Assembly (NCBI RefSeq): GCF_900177655.1
Contig: NZ_FXWK01000001.1
Span: 248,001 to 312,000 of the forward strand
Direction of reading: 5' to 3'
From: Devosia lucknowensis
GTDB taxonomy: Bacteria; Pseudomonadota; Alphaproteobacteria; Rhizobiales; Devosiaceae
DNA: 64,000 bases
Position numbers and translations under genes: made by a program. The notes under the pieces were generated by a model. The model made no database searches. It saw only the letters and a list, made by a program, of their open reading frames with translations, and was not told the DNA's origin. The stretch's first letter is position 1. Each line of letters starts with the position of its first letter. Positions 52,608-62,584 of this stretch are shown here, one piece after another.

Positions 52608-54341
52608 GTGACCCAGCTCTTCAATCGTACGGCGCGGCGCATTGCCATGGTCGCGCTGCTGGCCACGCTGACCACGCCTCTGGCTGCGCAGACCGGAGCC
52701 GGTCTGTCGATCCAGCAGACGGCGCAGGACATGCTGAAGCTCTTCAGACCCAGCGTCACCGGCGCCTATATGGCCGGTCAGCAAGCCCTCAAGGATCTGC
52801 GGACCGACGAAGCGGCGCGCTACTTCTCGGATGCCGCCCAGGCCGACTGGGATAATCCGATCCTGGTCGAACGCGCCTTCGTGGCCCTGGCGACCGACGG
52901 CCAGATCGGCAAGGCTGCGTCGACTGCACGGCGCATGCTGGAACTCGATGCGGGCAATGAACTGGCCGAGCTCGTGGTCGCCACGGAAGCTCTCAAGGAA
53001 CGTCGCTACGGCGCCGCCATCCGCCAGCTCTCGACTATTTCTCAAGACAGTTTCAGTGGCATCACCGCGGGCATCCTGCGCGGTTGGGCCCTGGTCGGCG
53101 ACAACCGGGGCGACGAAGCCCAGGCCCTGATGGTCGAACTCGGCGCCAACGGGCTGGAGCAGTTCCTCGTGTTCCATCGCGCCCTCATGGCCGAGGCATC
53201 CGGCGATACCGATCTGGCGCTCAAGCTGGCCGGCGAGGCCTTCGAGCGCGAGCCCTTCGTTGCGCGCATGGCGGAGGTCTATGCCCGCATGCTGGCAAAC
53301 AAGGGCGACTTCGAGGCCGCTGGCGACGTGCTCGATGCCTTCGAAGCCGAAGGGGTCACCCATCCCATCATCGACGACGTGCGCGAAGCCATCGACGCCG
53401 GCCGCCGGCCGGGCGTCTTTGCCTCCAACGTGCAGGTCGGCGCAGCCGAAATGTTCCACGGCATTGGTGTCGCGCTCTCGCGCGACGGCAGCGCCGACCT
53501 GGCCCTCGTGTTCCTGCGCCTTGGCGTTTATCTCGACCCGGGTGCCGACGTCATTTCGCTCGCGCTGGGCCAGCTGCTCGACCAGGCGGGCCAGCACCAG
53601 ACCGCCAACTCCATCTACGACGCCATCCCCAACACCTCGTCGCTTAAACCGATGGCCGTGGTGCGCGTGGCGCAGAACCTCGACGCGACAGGCGACCGGG
53701 CCGAAGCCATCCGCCGTCTCAAGAATATCGTCGCGACCCGCCCCGATGACCTCGATGCCGTGTCGGTGCTGGGTGACCTCTTGCGCTATGACGAGGACTA
53801 TCTCGGCGCCGCAGATGCCTACGGCAAGGCGCTGGAGATCACAGGCGGCGAAGCGCCTTCCGACTGGCGATTCTATTACGTGCGCGGCATCGCCTATGAA
53901 CGCGCCAAGGAATGGCCGAAAGCGGAGGCTGATTTCCTCGAGGCCCTCGAACTCAATCCCGACCAGCCGCAGGTGCTGAACTATCTCGGCTATAGCTGGA
54001 TCGACCAGGACATGCATCTCGAGCGGGCGCTGGAGATGATCGAAAAGGCCGTCGAAGCGCAGCCACAGGACGGCTACATCGTCGATTCCCTGGGTTGGGC
54101 CTTCTACAAGCTCGACCGCATGGACGAGGCGGTGGAAACCCTGGAACGCGCCGTGATGCTGCTGCCGAACGATCCGGAGATCAACGATCACCTCGGCGAC
54201 GCCTACTGGAAGGTCGGGCGCACGCTGGAAGCGCGCTTCCAGTGGAATATCGCCCGCTCGGTCGACAGCATCGGCAATGTCGCCGAGCGCGTGGCGCCGA
54301 AACTGGCCGATGGCCTGACGCCGGAAACCGAGACCGAATAG
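52608..54341 (+). CDS. Periplasmic tetratricopeptide-repeat protein
   Basis: 577 residues, GTG start. A signal peptide (MTQLFNRTARRIAMVALLAT ... LAAQ) is followed by TPR-like helical pairs over most of the length. Clear repeats are DWRFYYVRGIAYERAKEW, then YLGYSWIDQDMHLERALEMIEKAV, and SLGWAFYKLDRMDEAVETLERAV. Two of these resemble the canonical W-x-x-Y, G-x-x, A-x-x-x-x-x-A pattern. Such proteins assemble complexes; partner unknown. The ispE start follows six bases after its stop, and the pair is conserved in rhizobia. Confidence 0.88.
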   Translation: MTQLFNRTARRIAMVALLATLTTPLAAQTGAGLSIQQTAQDMLKLFRPSVTGAYMAGQQALKDLRTDEAARYFSDAAQADWDNPILVERAFVALATDGQIGKAASTARRMLELDAGNELAELVVATEALKERRYGAAIRQLSTISQDSFSGITAGILRGWALVGDNRGDEAQALMVELGANGLEQFLVFHRALMAEASGDTDLALKLAGEAFEREPFVARMAEVYARMLANKGDFEAAGDVLDAFEAEGVTHPIIDDVREAIDAGRRPGVFASNVQVGAAEMFHGIGVALSRDGSADLALVFLRLGVYLDPGADVISLALGQLLDQAGQHQTANSIYDAIPNTSSLKPMAVVRVAQNLDATGDRAEAIRRLKNIVATRPDDLDAVSVLGDLLRYDEDYLGAADAYGKALEITGGEAPSDWRFYYVRGIAYERAKEWPKAEADFLEALELNPDQPQVLNYLGYSWIDQDMHLERALEMIEKAVEAQPQDGYIVDSLGWAFYKLDRMDEAVETLERAVMLLPNDPEINDHLGDAYWKVGRTLEARFQWNIARSVDSIGNVAERVAPKLADGLTPETETE

Positions 54342-54347
54342 GCGCGC

Positions 54348-55229
54348 ATGGCGGACGTCGTCTCGCAGGCAGCGCCGGCAAAGATCAACCTGGCGCTGCA
54401 TGTGACGCGGCGGCGCGAGGACGGCTATCACGACCTCGAAAGCCTGATCGTCTTTGCCGATATCGGTGACGATCTCGATGCTGGCCTTGCCGAATGCGAC
54501 AGTCTCACCATTGGGGGGCCGTTTGCCGAGGGTCTTGGCGCAGGGCCTACCAATCTGGTGATGCGTGCTGTCGCGGCATTTCGCGAGCGTTGGCCCGAAG
54601 TGTCGCCTCCGGGGCTGAAGCTGCATCTCGTCAAGAACCTGCCCGTTGCGTCCGGCATCGGCGGCGGCTCGGCCGATGCCGCAGCCGCTTTGCGCATCAT
54701 GGCCGAACTTGCGGACGAGCCGGTACCGGTGTCCGATTTGCTGGATCTTGCCGCAGGGCTCGGCGCCGATGTGCCCGCCTGCTTGCTGTCGCGACCGCTG
54801 GTCGCGCGGGGCGTGGGTGAAATCCTGTCGCCGCTGCCCGATTTTCCGTCGCTCCATATCACGCTGATCAATCCGCGCGTACCTGTTTCGACGCCCGATG
54901 TCTTCCGTCGCCTGCGTGCCCATGACAACTATCCGCTGCCTGCATTGCCCGAGCCCCTGACGCGTCCGGTGCAATTGGGCATCTGGCTCAACGAAACCCG
55001 CAACGACCTGCAGCCGCCAGCCATCAAGCTGGTGCCCGAGATCGGCATTATTGTCGACGAACTGGCTGAAACGTCGGGTTGCATGCTGTCCCGCATGTCG
55101 GGGTCAGGCGCGACGGTGTTCGGACTGTTTGGATCGGCCGGCCAGGCCCACGACGCGGCCAGCCAGATGCGCAAGCTGCATCCCGACTATTGGGTTGGAA
55201 CGGCACCCTTGCTGGGTGTTGAGGGGTAG
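54348..55229 (+). CDS. ispE: 4-diphosphocytidyl-2-C-methyl-D-erythritol kinase
   Basis: 293 residues, GHMP kinase of the MEP isoprenoid pathway. APAKINLALHVTRRREDGYHDL is the substrate/ATP start, and LPVASGIGGGSADAAAAL is the glycine-rich phosphate loop. A conserved SGSGATVFGLF lies near the end. It phosphorylates CDP-ME at the 2-OH; downstream products feed polyprenyl diphosphate synthesis by the convergent gene. Coupled to the TPR gene upstream. Confidence 0.95.
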   Translation: MADVVSQAAPAKINLALHVTRRREDGYHDLESLIVFADIGDDLDAGLAECDSLTIGGPFAEGLGAGPTNLVMRAVAAFRERWPEVSPPGLKLHLVKNLPVASGIGGGSADAAAALRIMAELADEPVPVSDLLDLAAGLGADVPACLLSRPLVARGVGEILSPLPDFPSLHITLINPRVPVSTPDVFRRLRAHDNYPLPALPEPLTRPVQLGIWLNETRNDLQPPAIKLVPEIGIIVDELAETSGCMLSRMSGSGATVFGLFGSAGQAHDAASQMRKLHPDYWVGTAPLLGVEG

Positions 55230-55237
55230 CTGCCAAC

Positions 55238-55281
55238 CGCCCCACCCAGCCTGCCCCTCAAGCAGGGGGACGCCGGGTGGC
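55238..55281. repeat. Copy of the G/C-rich palindromic repeat
   Basis: gccccacccagcctgcccct joins, across caagc, with aggggga and cgccgggtggcg to form an imperfect palindrome between the convergent ispE and polyprenyl synthase genes. Same family as at 1760, 39236 and 44911. Confidence 0.65.
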
Positions 55282-55295
55282 GTCTGTAAGTGAAC

Positions 55296-56273
55296 TCAGC
55301 TTGCGCGGCTGACTGAGTGGACCACCACGTCGGCGAGGATCGATTTCATCTCGCTCTCGGGCAAGCTGGACAGGGCGTCGATCGCCGCGCGGGCGTGCGC
55401 CTGTGCCCGTTCGAGGGTTTTCTTCAGAGTCTCGTACCGGTTGAAGATCGCCACGACCTGATGGACTTCGAGGTCACTCGCCTCGGCATTGCCCAAGGCC
55501 GAGGCGATGATGGCGCGTTCGCTTTCCGTAGCCGACTGCAGCGCAAGGATTACCGGCAGGGTCATCTTGCCTTCGCGCAGGTCGTCGCCCACATTCTTGC
55601 CCAGCGTGCCCGACTGTCCGCCATAATCAAGCGCGTCGTCGACCAGCTGGAACGCATTCCCAAGCTCGAGGCCATAGAGCGCCAGGGCCTTGCGTCCGGC
55701 CTCGTCCGCGCCGCCCGACATGGCACCCACTTCGCAGGCGGCCTCGAAAAGCACGGCCGTCTTGGCGCGGATGACTTCGGCATAGTCGGCCGCGGTCGTA
55801 TCGAGATCGCCGGTCTTGGCCAGCTGGAAGACCTCGCCTTCGGCCATCACGGCGGAAGCTGCGGACAGCACACCGAGGGCATCGACGTTGCGCGTCTCGA
55901 CCATCATCATGAAGGCCTGGCCGAGCAGGAAATCGCCCACCAGGATCGAGGCCTTGTTGCCCCAGACCATGCGGGCCGCCGGCTTGCCGCGGCGCATGTC
56001 GCTTTCGTCCACGACATCGTCATGGAGCAGCGTTGCGTTGTGCATGAATTCGACGGCAGCCGCGAAGTTGGCGGCGCTGCCATTGCCCTTGCCGAAGAGG
56101 ATTGCCGCCGCGACGGTCAGCATGGGCCGAAGGCGCTTGCCGCCACTGTCGATCAGGTAGCGGGCCAGTTCGGGCACCATGTCGACATGGCTCTGGGCGC
56201 GATCGAGGATCATCGCATTGACGCGCGCCATATCGTCCGCCGTGGCGGCCATAAGCCGTTCCACGGGGTTCAT
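55296..56273 (-). CDS. Polyprenyl diphosphate synthase (probable octa-/decaprenyl)
   Basis: 325 residues from the ATG at 56273, supported by AAGGAAG eight bases upstream; an ATG at 56369 would add 32 residues. The first Asp-rich motif is LLHDDVVDESDMRRGKPAARM and the second is FQLVDDALDYGG; a conserved GGKRLRPMLT starts the core. It condenses isopentenyl diphosphate units to a long chain, probably for the ubiquinone tail attached by UbiA at 2.0 kb. Convergent with ispE, divergent from the TrmN6-type gene. Confidence 0.92.
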   Translation of the reverse strand: MNPVERLMAATADDMARVNAMILDRAQSHVDMVPELARYLIDSGGKRLRPMLTVAAAILFGKGNGSAANFAAAVEFMHNATLLHDDVVDESDMRRGKPAARMVWGNKASILVGDFLLGQAFMMMVETRNVDALGVLSAASAVMAEGEVFQLAKTGDLDTTAADYAEVIRAKTAVLFEAACEVGAMSGGADEAGRKALALYGLELGNAFQLVDDALDYGGQSGTLGKNVGDDLREGKMTLPVILALQSATESERAIIASALGNAEASDLEVHQVVAIFNRYETLKKTLERAQAHARAAIDALSSLPESEMKSILADVVVHSVSRAS

Positions 56274-56402
56274 CGCAGGCGCTTCCTTGATCTGGGGCAG
56301 AACTGACACCGCCGTAACGTCCTTGTTGCCTTGCTGGCAAATCGGGTTGAGACCGTTGTGCAGTGCCATATATGGTCGCACAAAACCAGCCATCCGGGTG
56401 CG

Positions 56403-57188
56403 ATGTCCCTAGACCAGCCAACCGAGTTTGTAAAACACCAAACCGTCACACGCGACGCCTTTTTGGGCGGTCGGCTCACTCTGTCGCAGCCGCGCCATGG
56501 CTTTCGGGCCGGGATAGACAGCGTGCTGCTCGGCGCAGCCGTGCCTGCCGGCAGCGAAAGCCTGCTCGATCTGGGTGCCGGCGTCGGAACCGCGGCACTG
56601 GTGTCGCTGGCCACAGGACGAGCCGCCAGGGCCGACCTCGTCGAGCGCGACCTGCCGACCGCCGAACTGGCGCGCGCCAATCTTGCCGCCAATGACCTGG
56701 CCGGGCGCGGTCGCGTGATCGCGGTCGATGTTGCCGCCAAAGCCGAACTGCGCCGCTCGGCCGGATTGCAGGACAATGCCTACGACATCGTGATTGCCAA
56801 TCCGCCGTTCTTCGGGACGGGGCAGGGGACACTGGCCACGGATGCGTCGCGCGCGGACGCGCGGCATATGGACGAGCAGAGCCTTGATCTTTGGCTGCGG
56901 TGTACGGCGGGCAGCGCCAGGGCGAACGGCACAGCGATCGTGATCTATCCGGCGAGCGGCCTTGGGGCCTTGCTCGCGGCGTTCTCGGCCCGCTTCGGCG
57001 CCATGACGGTGCTGCCATTGGCGCCGCGCGAGGGCGCCGATGCCAGCCGCGTCCTGGTGCGTGGCACAAAAGGGTCGAAAGCCCCGCTGCGCCTTCTGCC
57101 GACGCGGGTGATGCATCTGGGCGAGGGCAATGCGTTCTCTCCGCAATTCGATGCGATTTTCCGCGGCGAGGCGGCGCTCGACTGGTAA
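56403..57188 (+). CDS. TrmN6-type SAM-dependent methyltransferase
   Basis: 261 residues from the ATG at 56403. Rossmann methyltransferase with SAM motif LLDLGAGVGTAALVSLATG and catalytic IVIANPPFFGTG (NPPF, an adenine-N6 or related amino-methylating motif). The TVTRDAFLGGRLTLSQPRHGFRAGIDSVLL start is the family form of tRNA1(Val) A37-N6 methylases, cited in part. Substrate is not proven. Divergent from the polyprenyl synthase gene with a short spacer; the S49 gene follows. Confidence 0.85.
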   Translation: MSLDQPTEFVKHQTVTRDAFLGGRLTLSQPRHGFRAGIDSVLLGAAVPAGSESLLDLGAGVGTAALVSLATGRAARADLVERDLPTAELARANLAANDLAGRGRVIAVDVAAKAELRRSAGLQDNAYDIVIANPPFFGTGQGTLATDASRADARHMDEQSLDLWLRCTAGSARANGTAIVIYPASGLGALLAAFSARFGAMTVLPLAPREGADASRVLVRGTKGSKAPLRLLPTRVMHLGEGNAFSPQFDAIFRGEAALDW

Positions 57189-57235
57189 TCGCGCCGGCCG
57201 GTCCCTAAATGCTGGGTCAGATCACTGGAGGGGAC

Positions 57236-58075
57236 ATGTCCGACGCATCCACGAAGCGCAATTGGCTGAGCCGCATGATCCGCCGTCCCCCCACCATTCC
57301 GGTGGTCCGCCTTCATGGGGTCATTGCGGCGGAGCAACGGCCCGGACGACTGAATATCGCAACGGTGGCACCGCTTCTCGAGCGGGCCTTTGCGATGAAG
57401 TCGGCGCCTGCCGTCGCAGTGGTGATCAATTCGCCGGGCGGCTCCCCGGTGCAGAGCCGGCTGATCTCCAAGCGCATCCGCGATCTGGCGAACCAGCACG
57501 ATAAGCCCGTGCTAGTTTTCGTGGAGGATGCGGCTGCCTCGGGTGGCTACTTCATCGCTGTGGCCGGCGACGAAATCTTCGTCGATCCGTCGTCCATCGT
57601 GGGATCGATTGGCGTCATCATGGCGACCTTCGGTTTCGTGGGCGCCATCGACAAGCTCGGCATCGAGCGGCGGGTCCATACGGCGGGCAGGAACAAGTCC
57701 ACGCTTGATCCCTTCCTGCCCGAAAAGGCCGAGGATGTGGAGCGCATCAAGCGGTTCGAACTCGACATCCACCAAGTCTTCATCGACCACGTGAAGGCGG
57801 GGCGGCGAGGGCGCCTCAAGGCGGATGACGACACGCTGTTTACCGGAGAATGGTGGACCGGCATTCGGGGCGTGGAACTGGGGCTCGTCGATGCCATCGG
57901 CGATCTTCACGCCGTGATGCGCGAACGGTTCGGTCCCGAAGTCGTGCTGAAGGCGATTGCGCCCAAGCGCCCGTTCTTCGCATTGCCGCGGCTGGGATTT
58001 TCCGCGCAGGGCGTGGTAGAGGACGTTACCAACTCCTTCGAGGACCGCGCCTGGTGGGCGCGGCTGGGGCTCTAG
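57236..58075 (+). CDS. S49 family peptidase (SppA/SohB-like)
   Basis: 279 residues from the ATG at 57236 (GGAGGGG upstream). The catalytic Ser lies in DAAASGGYFIAVAGDEIFVDP and the Lys in TAGRNKSTLDPFLP, matching the short S49 Ser-Lys dyad class with one core repeat. Conserved GSIGVIMATFGFVG. No obvious N-terminal helix, so it may be cytoplasmic. It likely degrades signal or membrane peptides. The small membrane protein follows 11 bases later. Confidence 0.9.
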   Translation: MSDASTKRNWLSRMIRRPPTIPVVRLHGVIAAEQRPGRLNIATVAPLLERAFAMKSAPAVAVVINSPGGSPVQSRLISKRIRDLANQHDKPVLVFVEDAAASGGYFIAVAGDEIFVDPSSIVGSIGVIMATFGFVGAIDKLGIERRVHTAGRNKSTLDPFLPEKAEDVERIKRFELDIHQVFIDHVKAGRRGRLKADDDTLFTGEWWTGIRGVELGLVDAIGDLHAVMRERFGPEVVLKAIAPKRPFFALPRLGFSAQGVVEDVTNSFEDRAWWARLGL

Positions 58076-58086
58076 GGTCGACGACA

Positions 58087-58320
58087 ATGCTGCTGCGCAT
58101 TCTGCTATTCGTGGGCCTTGCCGTACTGGTCTATCTCGGCGTTCGCCGGATCTGGAACGACTGGTCGGGCAAGTTCAATGCCGACGCCGAGGAGGCCAAG
58201 CGTCTGGCCCGCGAGCGCGACAAGCTCGAGCGGCAGCGGCCCGACGTCATCGACCTCAAGCGTGGCGACGACGGCACCTATCGGCCCAAGGACCGGGACG
58301 ACGCCGACAAGCGGCATTGA
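58087..58320 (+). CDS. Small single-helix membrane protein
   Basis: 77 residues. One N-terminal helix (LLRILLFVGLAVLVYLGVRR) is followed by a strongly charged tail (AEEAKRLARERDKLERQR ... YRPKDRDDADKRH). Recurs in the conserved glyQ neighbourhood of Rhizobiales in similar form, to my recollection. Function unknown. It follows the S49 gene by 11 bases and precedes glyQ by 55. Confidence 0.7.
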   Translation: MLLRILLFVGLAVLVYLGVRRIWNDWSGKFNADAEEAKRLARERDKLERQRPDVIDLKRGDDGTYRPKDRDDADKRH

Positions 58321-58375
58321 CCGTTTCGACCCGCCAAACTAGAGGTTTGTCCGGCTCTAGACCCAGGACTGCCCG

Positions 58376-59299
<924 letters not shown>

Positions 59300-59392
59300 G
59301 CGCCGACCTGCGCTGGGCGTCGGTTCTCCACCGAACCGCCCTCGGGTCTGACCTGAGGGATGCATCATCGCCAGAGCTATCACCCTTGAGAG

Positions 59393-59800
59393 TCAAGCCA
59401 CCACGGGTGCGTCTACGCTGAGGATGGTCAGCTTGTGCCGCTTGTCGGCACGGTCGCGCCAGGTGATCGACTGGCCGGCCTTCAGACCGATCAGCGCGAC
59501 GCCGACCGGCGTCATCACCGAAATGCGGCCCTCTTCGATGTCGGCATCGACCGGGTAGACCAGCGTCACGGTGGTCTCTGTCCCCGTATTGGTCTCGTAC
59601 CTGACGCGCGAGCCCATGCGGACGACGCCCTCGGGCAACTTGTCGTCGCTGACGACCTTCGCCCGGTCGAGTTCGGTGAGCAGGACATCGGCAAGATCGG
59701 GCATGCGATCGAGGCCGGCTTCGGCGAGAGCGTAGAGCTTGGCGTGGTCGGATTTACCGAGGGTGAGGGCAGGGGTGAGGTCGCGCCTGATTTCAGTCAT
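59393..59800 (-). CDS. rnk: Nucleoside diphosphate kinase regulator (Rnk, GreA/B C-terminal-domain family)
   Basis: 135 residues. The C-terminal half is the FKBP-like GreA/GreB domain: VVRMGSRVRYETNTGTETTVTLVYP and ISVMTPVGVALIGLKAGQSITW, shortened here. The N-terminus is a short coiled domain rather than the long hairpin of GreA. Rnk-like proteins bind RNA polymerase or regulate nucleoside diphosphate kinase; its exact role here is unknown. Opposite strand to its neighbours. Confidence 0.88.
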   Translation of the reverse strand: MTEIRRDLTPALTLGKSDHAKLYALAEAGLDRMPDLADVLLTELDRAKVVSDDKLPEGVVRMGSRVRYETNTGTETTVTLVYPVDADIEEGRISVMTPVGVALIGLKAGQSITWRDRADKRHKLTILSVDAPVVA

Positions 59801-60106
59801 GTCTGGTCGTCCTTGAAAATGGCATGCGTTCGCGTCTCATCGCGCTCGCAAGGGAAACTGGGGAGTATGAACATCGTCCGCCGGAGGTCGAAAACGACCT
59901 GCCTTGAGCCCTAAACAGGCTCCGGCGTGAGCATGCCTAGGGCATCTATCCTTCGAGGATGATGGTGCAGCGATGGGCCGGGCGCGTGTTCATGCCTTAA
60001 AAGCTAGGGATTGCGACGCCGAAGTCAACCCCGGGCGCGGCGGCGCGATTGCAAAGCCCTGGCCGACCTGCCAGTCTCCGCCCGCAAACGCTTGAAGGAG
60101 CGCACT
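59801..60106. other. Spacer between rnk and lemA
   Basis: 306 bases with no supported gene. Two small hairpins are visible, aggtcg-aaaa-cgacct (59886-59901) and atcct-tcg-aggat (around 59950-59962); neither has a T-run. Expected to hold the divergent rnk and lemA promoters. Confidence 0.5.
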
Positions 60107-60664
60107 ATGTTCGGCTGGATCGTCCTTGCCCTGGTCGTCGGCGTCGTCGGCTACGCCATCGTCATCTACAACGGCCTCGTGTCCAACCGGCAGATGGTCA
60201 AGGAAGGCTGGTCCGGGATCGACGTCCAGCTCAAGCGCCGTACGGATCTCATTCCCAACCTCATGGAAACGGTGAAGGGATATATGGCGCATGAACGCGA
60301 AACGCTCGACGCGGTCGTCAATGCGCGCGCCAAGGCGACCAGCGCCTCTGCCGCCGGCCCGGCGGCTCGTGCGCAGGCCGAAGGCGAATTGTCCGCTGCG
60401 CTCGGCCGCCTGATCGCAGTGGCCGAGGCCTATCCCGACCTCAAGGCCAATACGACCTTCCTCGAATTCCAGACCGCGTTGCAGGGCGTGGAAGACGAGA
60501 TCCAGATGGCGCGGCGCTATTACAACGGCGCGGTGCGCAACCTGAACATCCAGGTCGAAAGCTTCCCCTCCAATCTCGTCGCCAACGCCTTCAAGTTTGA
60601 GCAGGCCGAGTATTTCGAGCTGGAGAATGAAGCCGAGCGCGCCGTTCCGCAGGTGAAATTCTGA
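60107..60664 (+). CDS. LemA family membrane protein
   Basis: 185 residues from the ATG at 60107 (GAAGGAG upstream). One N-terminal helix (GWIVLALVVGVVGYAIVIYNGLV) then a four-helix body. Family blocks are QLKRRTDLIPNLMETVKGY and LTANTT-like LKANTTFLEFQ, ending ARRYYNGAVRNLN with the C-terminal NLVANAF KF. Function unknown, often found with DUF2207 or M48/TPM genes. The DUF2207 gene starts five bases after its stop. Confidence 0.92.
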   Translation: MFGWIVLALVVGVVGYAIVIYNGLVSNRQMVKEGWSGIDVQLKRRTDLIPNLMETVKGYMAHERETLDAVVNARAKATSASAAGPAARAQAEGELSAALGRLIAVAEAYPDLKANTTFLEFQTALQGVEDEIQMARRYYNGAVRNLNIQVESFPSNLVANAFKFEQAEYFELENEAERAVPQVKF

Positions 60665-60669
60665 CAGCC

Positions 60670-62583
60670 ATGCGCCTGGTTACCAATCTGCTCGCGGCCG
60701 CGGCGCTCTTTATGGCGCTCGCCGTGCCTGCCCTGGCACGCGAGGAATTTCGCAGCTACGCCTCCGAGATCGCCGTGCGCACCGACGGGTCGGTGGCGGT
60801 CACCGAGACCCTCGACGTCAATGTCGAAGGGATCGATATCCGGCGCGGCATCTACCGCGACATCCCGGTTACCATGCTCGGCGATGCGGGCAACAAGATC
60901 CGCATCGCCCTCGAGGTGACAGCCGTAACGCGCGACGGACAGCCCGAAGCGTTCCGGCTCGAACGCATGGGCGACTTCCATCGCATCTGGATCGGCAATC
61001 CCGATGCCCTGTTGAACAGGGGCGTCCATCGCTACCAGATCCGCTACGCCATGGAGCGCATGATCCGCCCCAGCGCTGATGGCGGCGACGAGCTCTATTG
61101 GAACGCCACGGGGAATTACTGGGATTTCCCGATACTGGCCGCGACTGCGCGGGTGATCCTGCCCAAGGGCGCGGTGATCAATAATCTGGCCGCCTATACC
61201 GGCGATGTCGGGTCACGCGAGAGCGCCGTTTCCATCACCCGTCAGACCGACAGTAGTGCGCTGTTCCGGTCGCAGCGCGAACTCGGTCCGGGCGAGGGCA
61301 TGACGGTCGTCGTCTCGTTCCAGAAGGGCGTTGTCGCTTATCCCCAAGGCGCCGATGCGGTGCTCCAGGCGATTTCGGACCAGCGCGAGACCCTGCTGGC
61401 AGTCGGCTCGGTGGCCCTGTTGTTGCTCTACAATTTCACGGCCTGGCTGCGTGTGGGGCGCGATCCCCCGAAGGGCACAATCATTCCGCTATTCCATCCG
61501 CCCAAGGGGTTTTCCCCGGCACTCACCCATTATGTGAGCCGGTGGGGCTTCGCCAATTCGGGCTGGACGGCGATGACTGCGGCCATTTTCAGCCTGGGGG
61601 CCAAGGGCCTCGTCACGATCGACAATAAGGCCAAGACGCTGGCGGTCATTGTCACCGGCAAGGAGCCGGATGAAAAACTGCCGGTGGGTGAACAGGTGCT
61701 GTTCGACTATTTCAGCAGCCGGCGCACCGTCACCTTCGACAAGAGCAACGGCAAGGATCTGGGAACCAAGCGGGGCGAATTCACGGCCGCCATCGAGCGC
61801 GAGAACCGAAAGGTCTGGTTCAACAACAATTTTGGCTTCGCCGTTTTCAGTTTCGTGCTGGCCGCACTGATGATGGGCGCCATGGTGTGGTTCGACGTCC
61901 TCGAGCCCGGCTGGCTGATCGCTGCGCTTTTTGGCGGGGTGTTCGCCGGGATCCTCGGGTCCGCCATTTTCGGCATGGTGAAGTCGGGCCATTGGGTGCA
62001 GAAGCTTTTCGCTATCGCCTGGCTGGGCGTTTTCGGTTTCAACTTCCTGGGCGGCGCCCTCGATATTTTCACCGGCTTCACGATCAATAACGCCGCCATA
62101 GCGGCAGGCTCTCTGGTGCTGATCAGCGTGGTTTTCGCGGTCCTGATGCGCGCCCCGACGGTGCAGGGGCGCAAGGTCATGGACGAGATCGAAGGGTTCA
62201 AGCTCTACCTCGAGACGGCCGAGAAGAACCGGCTCAACATCAACGACGAGCCGCCGCTGACGGTGGACCGTTTCGAGCGCATCCTGCCCTATGCCATCGC
62301 CCTGGGCGTGGAAAAACCGTGGTCCGAGCACTTCGATGCCGAACTCAAGCGCAACGCGGTCAGCGACGCGCCCCAAAGCTACAGTCCAAGCTATTACTTC
62401 GGCCGCAATGGCTTCTCGCCCGGCTCGATTGCCAGCTCGATCTCCACGGCCTCCGCAGGGATGGCGGCGGCAATGATCGCGGCACAACCCGTGCAGGCCT
62501 CGTCGTCGGGCATTTCGAGCGGCGGTGGCGGTGGCGGCTTCTCCGGCGGTGGCGGGGGCGGCGGTGGGGGCGGCGGCTGGTAG
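60670..62583 (+). CDS. DUF2207 membrane protein with poly-Gly C-terminus
   Basis: 637 residues: signal peptide (1-~23, ALAVPALA), an N-terminal extracytoplasmic DUF2207 domain (VAVTETLDVNVEG, HRYQIRYAMERM), then a transmembrane segment around 240 (LAVGSVALLLLYNFTAWLRVG) and a cytoplasmic part with two more helices near 395-470. The tail is GGGGGGFSGGGGGGGG-rich and ends in Trp, typical of LemA-partner DUF2207 proteins, where it may be a membrane-surface or export signal. Coupled to lemA; the 122-residue gene begins just beyond its stop. Confidence 0.9.
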   Translation: MRLVTNLLAAAALFMALAVPALAREEFRSYASEIAVRTDGSVAVTETLDVNVEGIDIRRGIYRDIPVTMLGDAGNKIRIALEVTAVTRDGQPEAFRLERMGDFHRIWIGNPDALLNRGVHRYQIRYAMERMIRPSADGGDELYWNATGNYWDFPILAATARVILPKGAVINNLAAYTGDVGSRESAVSITRQTDSSALFRSQRELGPGEGMTVVVSFQKGVVAYPQGADAVLQAISDQRETLLAVGSVALLLLYNFTAWLRVGRDPPKGTIIPLFHPPKGFSPALTHYVSRWGFANSGWTAMTAAIFSLGAKGLVTIDNKAKTLAVIVTGKEPDEKLPVGEQVLFDYFSSRRTVTFDKSNGKDLGTKRGEFTAAIERENRKVWFNNNFGFAVFSFVLAALMMGAMVWFDVLEPGWLIAALFGGVFAGILGSAIFGMVKSGHWVQKLFAIAWLGVFGFNFLGGALDIFTGFTINNAAIAAGSLVLISVVFAVLMRAPTVQGRKVMDEIEGFKLYLETAEKNRLNINDEPPLTVDRFERILPYAIALGVEKPWSEHFDAELKRNAVSDAPQSYSPSYYFGRNGFSPGSIASSISTASAGMAAAMIAAQPVQASSSGISSGGGGGGFSGGGGGGGGGGGW

Positions 62584-62584
62584 C

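Noticed and set aside
50801..52759. 652-codon open frame antisense to ETF-QO
   Set aside because: ETF-QO has clear FAD and Fe-S motifs on the + strand; the reverse frame has none.
52458..54974. 838-codon open frame antisense to the TPR and ispE genes
   Set aside because: Mirror of high-GC3 coding sequence, no signal, domain or start site.
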